DNA of 36,381 bases from Candidatus Woesearchaeota archaeon (GTDB taxonomy: Archaea > Nanobdellota > Nanobdellia > Woesearchaeales > GW2011-AR9): assembly GCA_016179955.1 (NCBI GenBank), contig JACPCD010000038.1, positions 1-36,381 of the forward strand, written 5' to 3'. A program made the translations under genes and the position numbers. The number at the start of each line of letters is the position of its first letter. Position 1 is the first letter of the stretch. Below are positions 25,039 to 32,413 of the stretch, in pieces. The notes below the pieces were generated by a model. It had not been told where the DNA came from. It did not search any database and saw only the letters and a list, made by a program, of their open reading frames with translations.

Positions 25039-26689
25039 ATGAAAAATCTGGAACTGGCCAAGATCCTGAACACCATTGCCGATATTCTGGAACTCCAAGG
25101 CGTGCCCTGGAAACCTGCATGCTCGGGGAACGTTAGAAAGTATTCCGGGTGTGGGGAAGAATATCGCAGAGAAGATAGCAGAATTCGTGGAAAAAGGAAA
25201 ACTGAAATACTACGACGAGCTGAAGAAAAAAGTAGATATTGACATTGAAGAGCTTAATGCTATCCCTGGATTAGGGCCCAAGCGAATCAAATTGCTCTAT
25301 GAAAAACTCAAAATACGGAACCTTCACGATTTGGAGCGCGCCATCAAAGAACATAAAATCGAGGGATTAGTGGGTTTCGGAGAAGAAACGGTTAAGAACC
25401 TTACCAAGGGCTTACAGGTCGTCAAACAGCGTCCCCAGCGATTTCTGTATGCCCAGCTCCTACCCATCGTCAAGGCAGTCCTCAAAACCCTCCGCGACTC
25501 TCCGGCAGTTGAAAAAGCCGAGATTGCCGGTTCCTTCCGCCGGGGGAAAGAAACTATCGGCGATCTTGACTTCCTAGTTGTTTCCCGCCAGCCAGAAAAA
25601 GTAATGAAGATTTTTACTTCTCTTCCCGATATTAAACAAGTGCTGGCAAAAGGAACCACTAAAAGTTCTGTCGTGCTTTACAACAATCTACAGATGGATT
25701 TACGCGTCGTCAACCCCAAAGAGTTCGGTTCCGCGTTGCTCTATTTCATTGGCAGCAAGCAGCATAACGTGGAATTGCGGAAGCTCTGCCTGCAGCAAGG
25801 GTATACATTAAATGAATATGGCCTGTTTCATCTCCAAGGCAAGAAATGGGCTGCCGGGAAGACTGAAGAAGAGATTTACCGCAAAGTGGGATTGCAGTAT
25901 ATTGAACCTGAATTGCGGGAAAATATGGGTGAGTTAGAGGCTTCAAAAACGAAAAAACTGCCTCGCCTGCCCACGGTTAAAGATGTTCAAGGGGTTTTTC
26001 ACAACCACAGCACCTGGACGGATGGAGCAAACAGCTTGCTGGAGATGGCCCAGCGAGCGGAAGAATTAAAGTTTAAATTCATTTCATTCAACGATCATTT
26101 CGGCACTATTGGCATCACCAATCCGTTGACGGAAAAACGGCTGGGCAAATATTTAGCGGAAATTGAGAAAGTGCGCCAGAAAGTTTCCCTGCGGGTGTTT
26201 TCAGGAGTAGAGATTGATATCTTGAAAGACGGCACCTTGCCCTTGCCGGTAAAGAAGCTAAAAGAACTGGATGTAGTCGTTGCTTCTATCCATATGGCAC
26301 TTAAGATGCCGGAGAAGGAGATGACTAAAAGAGTATGTTCGGTGCTGGAAAAGTATCCCGTTAATATTCTGGGTCATCCGACAGATCGGTTGTTGAATGT
26401 TCGGGAACCGATTGCCTTGAACCTGGACACGGTCTTTGCCACTGCCAAAGAAAATAAAGTGTTTTTGGAAATCAATGCTCAGCCCCAGCGGATGGACTTG
26501 CAAGGTGAACCAGTAAAAGCGGGAAAAGACAAAGGCTGTCTTTTTGCTCTCAGTACGGATGCTCATTCTGTTGATGGTCTATCTCACTATCCGTTAGCGG
26601 TGATGATGGCCCGGCGGGGATGGTTAGAAACAAAAAATGTTCTGAATTGCTGGAGTTTGCCGAAAATAGAGAAGGCACTGCAGAAATAA
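25039..26689 (+). pseudogene. polX: DNA polymerase X (PolX) disrupted near its N-terminus
   Basis: The downstream frame encodes nearly all of a bacterial/archaeal PolX. It has HhH motifs (SIPGVGKNIAEKI and AIPGLGPKRIKLL), the polymerase palm (AGSFRRGKETIGDLDFLVV with paired aspartates), and a C-terminal PHP domain (FHNHSTWTDGANSL, SIHMAL, STDAHS). The N-terminal helix lies in another frame: ATG 25039, after GAGGAAAG, encodes KNLELAKILNTIADIL and GVPWKP. The frame then shifts near 25115-25130. Relative to PolX proteins I know, about 20 residues (the RAYRRAA-type helix) are missing between GVPWKP and ARGTLESIPG. The pattern fits a deletion of about 59-65 nt that is not a multiple of three. The only start for the long frame would be a TTG. 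Confidence 0.8.
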
Positions 26690-26719
26690 TAAGTTGCATA
26701 ACCGCCAACCAAATACAAA

Positions 26720-27817
26720 TTACGTTTTATCACTGTCTGAACATTCAGGATTATTGACGACATCCTCAGGATTATCGCACATCCCTTTCTTCCTCTTCCC
26801 TTCAGTATCATTTATTCCAACTCCAATGTAAACGTCTTGTTCTTCAATTGGTATCAGTTCAATACTCAGGCGACGCATTTCAAAAAAAGGTGGATTGTCC
26901 AAAAAGCTCGGGCCGCCCTCTTCAAATGTACAGGGATGTTCCAGACGATAGTTTTTTGAAATAATCATATCCTCGCGATGGTGCAATCCAGGTATGGCTG
27001 CTTCATATTCTGCGAACACTTCATCAGTCATATAATGAAAGACTGAATCCAGTTTCTTGAATGGTTCAGCATTTCCATTCTTAAACATAGGGGGAACGGC
27101 GAGAACGCCAACCCGTACTTGTGTCCCCTTGCCAACTCCGCCATAACGATCCAGGCTGTTAATATAACCAACCACATCACCCGCTTTCATCTCGTGTATC
27201 GGCGAATTTTGAAATTCTGGCAAGACATGAGTATGAGGAAAATTGATGCGCCACTGGTTAAATGGCCACCAGGGAACTCCTGATTTAGGAATCATGGTTA
27301 TTCCATCTGCCAGTGTATGCGGGGCGTCACTCAAAACATAACCATCAAAAGGGGCATAGATTTCTACTTGGTCTCTATCTACCCGCGGATCGGCCGTAAT
27401 ATAATGCTGCATGTTGCTTACCGGTTCGTCGCTCCACTGATCAACTGTTTGATGTCCAGCGCAGGCCCGATATTTACTCATTCTAAGAACATCAGAAAGG
27501 TCCATAAAATTATGCGTAATTAAAAAAACTTCGGGAGGATTAGCGGGAGCAAATTGACTAATGATTGAAATAAGTATCAGGAAAGATAGGGGGATGAAAA
27601 CAACCCAACGGAGGATTTTAAGTATTAACCTATGGTTGAGTAGAGATTGCGCAATGAAAGATGAGGCAAGGTACGCAGGAATCAGCACCAGCAGCCATAC
27701 TGCCCGTACCGTTTCCGGCTCGGTCAAAAGAACAAATACGAAAGAGGTCAGAAGAAACAGCAAGATGGTGATTCCTATTTTATCCACATTTGGCTTTAAT
27801 AGTTTGGCAGCATCCAT
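26720..27817 (-). CDS. Membrane protein with M23-like extracytoplasmic domain, 365 aa
   Basis: Three or four hydrophobic helices occupy residues 15-105 (GITILLFLLTSFVFVLL, VWLLVLIPAYLASSFIA, FIPLSFLILISIISQF). The rest is soluble. It contains RACAGHQTVDQWSDE, IYAPFDGYVLSDAP, PHTHVLPEF and MKAGDVVGYINSLD. The spacing of an APxDGxV strand, an HxH and a K/AG-x-V-V-G strand recalls the lysostaphin-type M23 beta-sheet, but a full zinc site cannot be confirmed. The C-terminus is acidic and carries two cysteines (GMCDNPEDVVNNPEC). ATG 27817 is preferred to 27835 because of its distance (about 31 nt) from the TATA box TTATATAT (27845-27852, minus). Confidence 0.7.
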   Translation of the reverse strand: MDAAKLLKPNVDKIGITILLFLLTSFVFVLLTEPETVRAVWLLVLIPAYLASSFIAQSLLNHRLILKILRWVVFIPLSFLILISIISQFAPANPPEVFLITHNFMDLSDVLRMSKYRACAGHQTVDQWSDEPVSNMQHYITADPRVDRDQVEIYAPFDGYVLSDAPHTLADGITMIPKSGVPWWPFNQWRINFPHTHVLPEFQNSPIHEMKAGDVVGYINSLDRYGGVGKGTQVRVGVLAVPPMFKNGNAEPFKKLDSVFHYMTDEVFAEYEAAIPGLHHREDMIISKNYRLEHPCTFEEGGPSFLDNPPFFEMRRLSIELIPIEEQDVYIGVGINDTEGKRKKGMCDNPEDVVNNPECSDSDKT

Positions 27818-27910
27818 CTTTGGCAATAGAATCATTATAGATTAATATATAAGGTTTGTCGTAAATCAAGAAGCGCTCGCAGATGTAACTTACTCCATAT
27901 ATAGCTAAAC

Positions 27911-28159
27911 TTACTCTTCCGTGCTGGCCATGGTCTCTTCAAACTCCGTGGCACAGGCTTTTGAACAGAATTGATATTCCTCCCCGGCAATCTCTTTAGC
28001 CACTCTTTTCTCCTTCAATCGGGTTCCGCATTCGGCACATTCTTCCAGTTCCTCTTCCGTGGCATACCCTTTCAGGAACCCTTCTTCCGATGATTCTAAC
28101 GCTTCCTGCTCCACCATCTGCTCGTCAGTGGGATCGCCTTCGCCATCGCTGTAATCCAT
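27911..28159 (-). CDS. Small acidic zinc-finger protein (YHS/TRASH-like), 82 aa
   Basis: The protein is strongly acidic. Two cysteine pairs, CAECG and FCSKAC, lie about 25 residues apart and should bind one zinc ion. The second half (GEEYQFCSKACATEFEE) is the YHS/TRASH pattern, a treble-clef-like knuckle found in metal-sensing or heavy-metal-handling proteins. The first 40 residues (DYSDGEGDPTDEQMVEQEA) look disordered. TTTAAAAA on the minus strand near 28187-28194 could be its TATA box. Role inferred: metal binding or adaptor. Confidence 0.75.
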   Translation of the reverse strand: MDYSDGEGDPTDEQMVEQEALESSEEGFLKGYATEEELEECAECGTRLKEKRVAKEIAGEEYQFCSKACATEFEETMASTEE

Positions 28160-28352
28160 AGTAGTTTTAGACTTTTAATGGTCTGTTTTTAAACTTTCTG
28201 TATATGCTTTATATGTATTGGAACGTCGAGGGAATAGGAGTTGAGAAAAATGATAAGGGGGTATTTGAGTACAAGATAATTATTCCAAAAAGACAAAATA
28301 TTTATAAAGAGGCTCCGGCAACGGGCTTCAAAGAGTAGATCGGAGGAATACC

Positions 28353-28721
28353 ATGGCACTTCGTCTCGCGACGTTTGTCAAGTACGATGTAAAAACACCG
28401 GAAGAACAACTCAACTTAGAGAAGAAAATACAATTACTGGGCCAGCATCTTGAACTTGTTGATCTGCCGTTGCGGACCCCTTTTCGCAATAGCGCAGGAG
28501 CCATTGCCCCGCAGTTTCTGGTGCGTACGATTGACCAGGAGAGTGTACTCATCGCGCCACTGGAAGGAAAGCTGCCACCATACCGGCTCTTGTCCCAAGA
28601 CAACGATGAGGCAACGAGAATGCTTAATGTCTACGACGGCCCGGGTTATGTGCACATCTCTCTTAAACCGTCTTTAGCTGAAGAAGACACCCATTATTAC
28701 TTATCCCGAACGCCACGATAA
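28353..28721 (+). CDS. Hypothetical protein, 122 aa
   Basis: I do not recognise a family. It is a small soluble protein with an N-terminal strand (LRLATFVKYD), an amphipathic helix (EEQLNLEKKIQLLGQHLEL), and several strands in the second half (FLVRTIDQESVLIAPL, GYVHISLKPS). The gene has the strongest Shine-Dalgarno sequence in the window, GGAGG nine nucleotides before the ATG, and a TATA box (ATTTATAAAG) near 28299-28308, giving a leader of about 20-25 nt. The 190-nt gap upstream contains a second TATA-like TTTATATGT (28209-28217); I see no clear RNA gene there. Confidence 0.68.
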   Translation: MALRLATFVKYDVKTPEEQLNLEKKIQLLGQHLELVDLPLRTPFRNSAGAIAPQFLVRTIDQESVLIAPLEGKLPPYRLLSQDNDEATRMLNVYDGPGYVHISLKPSLAEEDTHYYLSRTPR

Positions 28722-28729
28722 TTTTCTCT

Positions 28730-29854
28730 TCACGCCGACAGCAGCCGCCGTACAATCTTATTGATGGAGCGCTCCCATGAGAACGAATGCGCCACCGTCT
28801 TGCGGGCATTTCTTCCTAACAGTTCCCGCATCTTCCTGTTGGCCATCAGTTTCTCAATCTTGAGAGCTAAAGTAGCAGCGCTATTCCGGGGGAAAAAGAC
28901 CCCGTTATAATCTTTGATGATGTAATTCTTGATAAACCCAACACGAGTAGCGATGACCGGCAACCCCGTGGCCATGGCTTCTAACGTTGCCAGAGACGTC
29001 GTTTCCGTCAGACTGGGCATTACAAAAAGGTCCATCGCTTGCAGATAATCCTGTACGTTATCTACAAATCCAGTGACTTTACAATGAGGAGTATCCCGGA
29101 AGGCATTACTTTGAATAGGATCACCATCACCCACCATCAACAGCACCGCCGAGCGCGTTCGTTTCAGCTTACGGAAGGCCTCCAGGAGCAGAGAGGTATT
29201 CTTTTCTTTCGATATTCTTCCCACGTAGCCAATGACAAAGTCCTGCTGGTCAAGATGCAGTTTCTTCTTGCATTCATGCTTATTCGCCGGAGGTGAAAAA
29301 AGTTCTATGTCGACCCCTAACCGCGCCACTGCCAACGGAGTTCGTACGCCACTCTGCACCAGATACTCCTTGAGTTCCTGATATGGAATAAGGACTTGAG
29401 TGCAGCGGTTGTAGAAAAAAACTGACAGTTTCTGGATGAGATACGTCAAGGGCTTCTTCAATATCGACCGGGCTGACTTTTCATACAGTTCCCAGGGAAG
29501 GACGTGCATGTAGAAAATGGCTTTCTTATGATATTTTCGGGCATAATAGACCGCCAGGAAACTAGCGAATGCAGGACCTTGGATGAACACGATGTCCGCG
29601 CCACGAACGGCCTGCTTGATTTTCCGCAGGTTGGAGAATGACAAAGCAATTGCAGGATAGCTCGGCAGTGGCGTCAATAGACGAGATGTCTCCAAATACG
29701 CCGCAGTTTTATGGTGGGGCTCGCCAAACTGTGGCACTAAGAGATTAATCGCAAAATGAGTCTTTGCCCGCTCTACAAATTCGTCGATGAAACGGACCGT
29801 TCCATCCACCTTGGGATGATACGTGTCCGAGACCAGCAGCAGTTTTGGTTTCAT
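28730..29854 (-). CDS. GT4-family glycosyltransferase, 374 aa
   Basis: The protein has two Rossmann-like halves of the GT-B fold. The N-terminus (KLLLVSDTYHPKVDGTVRFI) is the acceptor side. The C-terminal half has GYVGRISKEKN, the VGDGDP strand, and the E-x7-E motif in TETTSLATLEAMATGLPVI, which binds the sugar-nucleotide ribose/phosphate. It retains the donor sugar configuration. Its start overlaps the stop of the LmbE-like deacetylase by 4 nt, so the pair is an operon. Such pairs occur in GlcNAc-linked pathways (PIG-A/PIG-L, BshA/BshB), which suggests glycolipid or thiol-glycoside synthesis. The acceptor is unknown. Confidence 0.92.
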   Translation of the reverse strand: MKPKLLLVSDTYHPKVDGTVRFIDEFVERAKTHFAINLLVPQFGEPHHKTAAYLETSRLLTPLPSYPAIALSFSNLRKIKQAVRGADIVFIQGPAFASFLAVYYARKYHKKAIFYMHVLPWELYEKSARSILKKPLTYLIQKLSVFFYNRCTQVLIPYQELKEYLVQSGVRTPLAVARLGVDIELFSPPANKHECKKKLHLDQQDFVIGYVGRISKEKNTSLLLEAFRKLKRTRSAVLLMVGDGDPIQSNAFRDTPHCKVTGFVDNVQDYLQAMDLFVMPSLTETTSLATLEAMATGLPVIATRVGFIKNYIIKDYNGVFFPRNSAATLALKIEKLMANRKMRELLGRNARKTVAHSFSWERSINKIVRRLLSA

Positions 29855-30513
29855 AGTATCCTGAAAAAGTGTTCTCCAAACCGAGCTTTTATTTTTATCC
29901 CATCCTTGATGGCGCGGTAAAATAACAAAAAGACCGGGTAAATGATATGGATGCGTTGACTGGGAAACATCTTTAACGCCTTTAGCTTCGTGGAAAACGT
30001 CTTGGAAATATTGACATAAAATGCCGGCAACGTGGTCCGGAAAGAGACCGGATTCCAGACGGAATAAATATAGACTTCCGGCTTCCGGGGAAGCTGTTCA
30101 TACAGCAATCGGGTAATCTCGTGGACTGCCTTATGATCCGGATGGGGATCTTCCGGGCTGTGGGTGAAGATTTTAGTCGGTTTAGTCTTTTCCAGCAGGC
30201 GCAGCAGCAGCGCTTGAAGGTCTTTCCGTTCGTCATACTGCTGCCGGAACTTGAATTCCGTTAAATCGAGAAAGGTAGTTTTGCACCCTAAAACTTTGCT
30301 GGCATTAAAGGCTTCCTGTGCCCGCATCTTCTGAACCACGTGCTCTTTCAGCCAGGGATGAGATTTCTCGCCATACGAAAAGACGACGCAGTAGACTTTC
30401 TTTCCTTCCTGCGCATACCGGGCGATGGTGCCCCCAGCACCCAGCACGAAGTCATCGGAATGGGCGCTTAAGACCAGAATGCTTTCCGGCCTGCTCTTTC
30501 GATGCAATGTCAT
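29851..30513 (-). CDS. LmbE/PIG-L-family deacetylase, 220 aa
   Basis: The zinc-dependent deacetylase motifs are present: LVLSAHSDDFVLGAGGTIA (the AHxDD signature, here AHSDD) near residue 15, and HSPEDPHPDHKAVHEI with the second zinc histidine. Members remove N-acetyl from GlcNAc-PI, GlcNAc-malate or mycothiol precursors. The C-terminal 60 residues contain a hydrophobic stretch (IHIIYPVFLLFYRAI) that may touch the membrane. It is the first gene of a two-gene operon with the GT4 glycosyltransferase. A TATA-like CTTAAAC lies near 30537 on the minus strand. Confidence 0.92.
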   Translation of the reverse strand: MTLHRKSRPESILVLSAHSDDFVLGAGGTIARYAQEGKKVYCVVFSYGEKSHPWLKEHVVQKMRAQEAFNASKVLGCKTTFLDLTEFKFRQQYDERKDLQALLLRLLEKTKPTKIFTHSPEDPHPDHKAVHEITRLLYEQLPRKPEVYIYSVWNPVSFRTTLPAFYVNISKTFSTKLKALKMFPSQRIHIIYPVFLLFYRAIKDGIKIKARFGEHFFRIL

Positions 30514-30566
30514 ACCCTAAGGTATTTCGCCGGGGTTTAAGAAGGTTTTTGTTACGTACTACCACC

Positions 30567-31349
30567 TTACCCCTGCAGATTCATGGCATTGGTGGTCGTA
30601 CTTATCAGCTTGTTACTAGCATCATACAATTGAATGGTTATGTCAACACTGCTTAAATCTCCGGCTCCTCCAGGTGTACCGCCCTTGTACGAAAAGCCTT
30701 TGGGAACCGGAATAGTATATTGTAAGGTCTTTCCTGCTTTAATGGTCTGGCCAAAAATAATCCGCTTATCATAATCATCATACCCTTCCATGTTCATAAT
30801 AATATAAGATGATTTTACCGTTCCGTCTTCATTATTTTTAACCGTTAAGTCAAACGAAGTCACTTTTCCCCAGGTTTCCTTCCAGTCTTTTTTCACTGCA
30901 GTAAGGGCCAAGGCAACTTTATTATAAGTCGTTATGACATCGCCATCATCCGCTGCGGCTGCTCCCGTGGGAGTACTTGATGCAGGGGTGGTATTGGTGG
31001 TTGCCGGAACTGTAGCGTCTGTCGTTGGCTCTGCCGGAGCACTTTCAGATGCTGCAGGAGCAGTAGCTGTTGCGGGCTCTGTAGCATTTACTTCTTCTTC
31101 CCCATCACCGGCAAATAATCCCGTCACCCAGCCGGTGAAGCTGAAACTGCTCTTAGACTCAGAACTTTCCTCGGGAGCCTCGACCACAACTGCTTCCGTG
31201 GCCACGCTTTCTGGCATCGTCCAGCGACCCAGGTAAAATGCAAAGATGAGCAGGACAAAAAAGGAGGCTAACTTAAGAACTCGTTTGGGGCTGACTTTGA
31301 TGCGGATTTCCCGTTCTTCTTCCCAGCCATTGTTCTTCTTGTTCTCCAT
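30567..31349 (-). CDS. Membrane-anchored surface protein with Ala/Thr/Pro linker, 260 aa
   Basis: A short basic cytoplasmic N-terminus is followed by one membrane helix (LASFFVLLIFAFYLGRW, about residues 27-43). A low-complexity linker of about 90 residues rich in Ala, Thr, Pro, Ser and Glu follows. The C-terminal domain of about 120 residues is beta-rich and resembles an Ig-like extracellular domain (SFDLTVKNNEDGTVKSSYII, IPVPKGFSYKGG, SVDITIQLYDASNK). The linker would be a likely site of O-glycosylation. Function is unknown. TATA box TTTATAAATA (minus, 31371-31380) is centred 27 nt from ATG 31349. It lies next to glycan-synthesis genes on the same strand, which may be coincidental. Confidence 0.78.
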   Translation of the reverse strand: MENKKNNGWEEEREIRIKVSPKRVLKLASFFVLLIFAFYLGRWTMPESVATEAVVVEAPEESSESKSSFSFTGWVTGLFAGDGEEEVNATEPATATAPAASESAPAEPTTDATVPATTNTTPASSTPTGAAAADDGDVITTYNKVALALTAVKKDWKETWGKVTSFDLTVKNNEDGTVKSSYIIMNMEGYDDYDKRIIFGQTIKAGKTLQYTIPVPKGFSYKGGTPGGAGDLSSVDITIQLYDASNKLISTTTNAMNLQG

Positions 31350-31370
31350 AGGCCACTGAAAATAAGTTTT

Positions 31371-31380
31371 TATTTATAAA
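31371..31380 (-). promoter_or_regulatory. TATA box for the surface protein at 31349(-)
   Basis: TTTATAAATA on the minus strand is centred 27 nt from the ATG. It is back to back with the tRNA promoter at 31420-31429. Confidence 0.6.
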
Positions 31381-31419
31381 CTTTTTTGTTTTGGCTTAGA
31401 GTGTGTTTAAATAGTAACA

Positions 31420-31429
31420 TTTTTATAAC
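31420..31429 (+). promoter_or_regulatory. TATA box of the CAU tRNA gene
   Basis: TTTTTATAAC is centred 29 nt before the first base of the tRNA (31454). Confidence 0.6.
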
Positions 31430-31493
31430 TGCCCTGATATGGCTAACCAAAATGGCGGTGTAGCTTAGCCTGGTTTATAGCGCCAGACTCATA

Positions 31494-31539
31494 TAGATAT
31501 GAGTAATGAGGGGAAACCCAATGAAAAATATCTGGCGCA
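31494..31539 (+). other. tRNA intron 1 (position 37/38), 46 nt
   Basis: Outer helix CCAGA/TCTGG (31483-31487/31541-31545) and inner helix AGATAT/ATATCT (31495-31500/31528-31533) flank two 3-nt bulges, TAT (31492-31494) and CAA (31538-31540). Cuts after the second base of each bulge give the normal anticodon loop. The central four positions form only two of four Watson-Crick pairs, so this is a relaxed motif. An alternative 8-bp pairing GCGCCAGA/TCTGGCGC (31480-31487/31531-31538) competes with it. Confidence 0.8.
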
Positions 31540-31561
31540 ATCTGGAAGTCGCGTGTTCAAA

Positions 31562-31639
31562 AATAAGGGGCTTCGCCCCTTATCAACCCCAGACCCTGCG
31601 GGGAATATATCACCCTCGACCTGGGGGGAACATTGAAAA
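31562..31639 (+). other. tRNA intron 2 in the T-loop (position 59/60), 78 nt
   Basis: The motif is canonical: T-stem GCGTG/CACGC outside, central helix TTCA/TGAA (31556-31559/31634-31637), and 3-nt bulges AAA (31560-31562) and AAT (31638-31640). Cutting after the second base of each bulge leaves the 7-nt loop TTCAAAT. Inside the intron are a hairpin with an 8-bp stem ATAAGGGG/CCCCTTAT (31563-31570/31576-31583) and a stem CCCCAG/CTGGGG (31587-31592/31621-31626). Confidence 0.85.
31563..31602 (+). repeat. 40-nt repeat, copy 1 (inside tRNA intron 2)
   Basis: It matches 32349-32388 at 36 of 40 positions by direct comparison. It has a hairpin half (ATAAGGGG, loop CTTCG, CCCCTTAT) and a second half TTATCAACCCC followed by AGACCCTGCGGG, overlapping by four bases. 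Confidence 0.8.
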
Positions 31640-31654
31640 TCACGCCACCGCCAC

Positions 31655-31660
31655 TTTTTT
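31655..31660 (+). terminator. T6 terminator after the CAU tRNA
   Basis: TTTTTT begins two bases after the discriminator base, as expected for archaeal termination after a tRNA. It merges with TTTATAAAGG, a TATA-like string too close to ATG 31675 to drive it leaderlessly. Confidence 0.55.
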
Positions 31661-31674
31661 ATAAAGGTAAAACA

Positions 31675-32322
31675 ATGATAACCATCTACGGTATCGGTTC
31701 ACCGTACGCCGCCAGAGTACGCGCAGCGCTCATCTGGAAAGATCTGCCATTTGAACATGTCAATGTCGACCTCGGAAAAAAATCAGCAGAATTTTTGCGT
31801 TTGACCCCCATTGAAACCGTTCCGGTAGTCCAGGATGGAGATATTGTTCTGTGTGATAGTTTGCACGCTCTCGACTATTTTGATAGGCATTATCCGGCGA
31901 CGTACCAAATGTTAGGGGGCAATGAACGAGAAAGGGCTAGAGTTCTTACCGTCATGGAAGCGTGCAATAAAATTGCATCTTATTTTGGGCCACTCTATAT
32001 GGAGAATGCAAGCATAGCCGAACGGATGCAGAGGTCTGGAAAATCGTTCCGGGTCTTCCAATACTCTCCGGAGCAGAAGAAAGACTTGCAGGCGGAGATT
32101 TCGTATCGTTTAAATAGGATCAAAGAGTTCTATGGCTCTCAGCAGTTCTGTATTGGCCGATTTTCTGCAGCAGATGCGGCAGTGTTAGCGTTGTTGCGAA
32201 GCACCGTTTCATTTGGGATGGATATTGGGGCCTGGAAAGAGTGGCAGAATATGCTGTTACAGCAGGAGAAGATAGCCAGCATGTTTCCTTCGGAGAACGA
32301 GAAAGGTGTTCGGAGCATTTAA
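31675..32322 (+). CDS. Glutathione-S-transferase-like protein, 215 aa
   Basis: The N-terminal thioredoxin-like domain is recognisable: MITIYGIGSPYAARVRAAL (GST N-domain with the SPYAxRVR region), ETVPVVQDGDIVLCDSLHAL with the conserved cis-Pro (VPVV) and acidic residue, and YFDRHYP. The remainder is helical like the GST C-domain (FSAADAAVLALLRSTV). GSTs are uncommon in archaea, so acquisition from bacteria is possible. The frame extends to 31633, but that would overlap the last tRNA exon, so ATG 31675 is used. The gene starts 22 nt after the tRNA and is followed by two copies of the repeat found in the tRNA intron. Confidence 0.8.
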   Translation: MITIYGIGSPYAARVRAALIWKDLPFEHVNVDLGKKSAEFLRLTPIETVPVVQDGDIVLCDSLHALDYFDRHYPATYQMLGGNERERARVLTVMEACNKIASYFGPLYMENASIAERMQRSGKSFRVFQYSPEQKKDLQAEISYRLNRIKEFYGSQQFCIGRFSAADAAVLALLRSTVSFGMDIGAWKEWQNMLLQQEKIASMFPSENEKGVRSI

Positions 32323-32331
32323 TGGTCCACA

Positions 32332-32363
32332 CATAAGTGGCTTTGTCCATAAGTGGCCTTGCC
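32332..32363 (+). repeat. 16-nt imperfect tandem duplication
   Basis: CATAAGTGGCTTTGTC (32332-32347) is followed directly by CATAAGTGGCCTTGCC (32348-32363), with two differences. The second unit is the start of repeat copy 2. Confidence 0.75.
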
Positions 32364-32388
32364 CCTTATCAACCCCAAACCCTGCGGG
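32349..32388 (+). repeat. 40-nt repeat, copy 2
   Basis: It starts ATAAGTGG, continues CCTTGCCCC and TTATCAACCCC, and ends AAACCCTGCGGG. It is 90 percent identical to the copy in the tRNA T-loop intron. It lies just after the GST-like gene, outside any coding frame. Confidence 0.8.
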
Positions 32389-32413
32389 AGGGAAAAAGAG
32401 AGGGTTTCACCAT

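Larger units (their letters stand above)
31454..31653 (+). tRNA. tRNA with anticodon CAU, interrupted by two introns
   Basis: Three exons, 31454-31493, 31540-31561 and 31640-31653, join to a perfect 76-nt cloverleaf. The acceptor GGCGGTG/CACCGCC has discriminator A, with D-stem GCT/AGC. Anticodon arm CCAGA-CTCATAA-TCTGG and T-arm GCGTG-TTCAAAT-CACGC complete it. CCA is not encoded. The anticodon makes it elongator tRNA-Met or tRNA-Ile2 (C34 modified to agmatidine); I cannot separate these. It is not initiator-like, since the GGG/CCC anticodon stem is absent. Intron 1 lies at 37/38 and intron 2 at 59/60 inside the T-loop. Both sites have bulge-helix-bulge geometry, so the tRNA splicing endonuclease must cut four times. 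Confidence 0.93.

Noticed and set aside
24970-25242. A separate 90-aa protein upstream of polX
   Set aside because: Its residues from the ATG at 25039 are the PolX N-terminus, and the rest is read out of frame, so it belongs to the broken polX gene.
28160-28352. A small RNA gene in the 190-nt gap, suggested by TTTATATGT near 28209
   Set aside because: No C/D or H/ACA box pair, tRNA fold or clear terminator could be found.
30934-31236. A 100-aa Ala/Val-rich plus-strand ORF
   Set aside because: It is the antisense reading of the Ala/Thr/Pro linker of the surface protein.
31633-31674. A longer N-terminus for the GST-like protein from 31633
   Set aside because: It would translate the third exon of the tRNA and the T6 terminator; the GST fold begins at the ATG at 31675.
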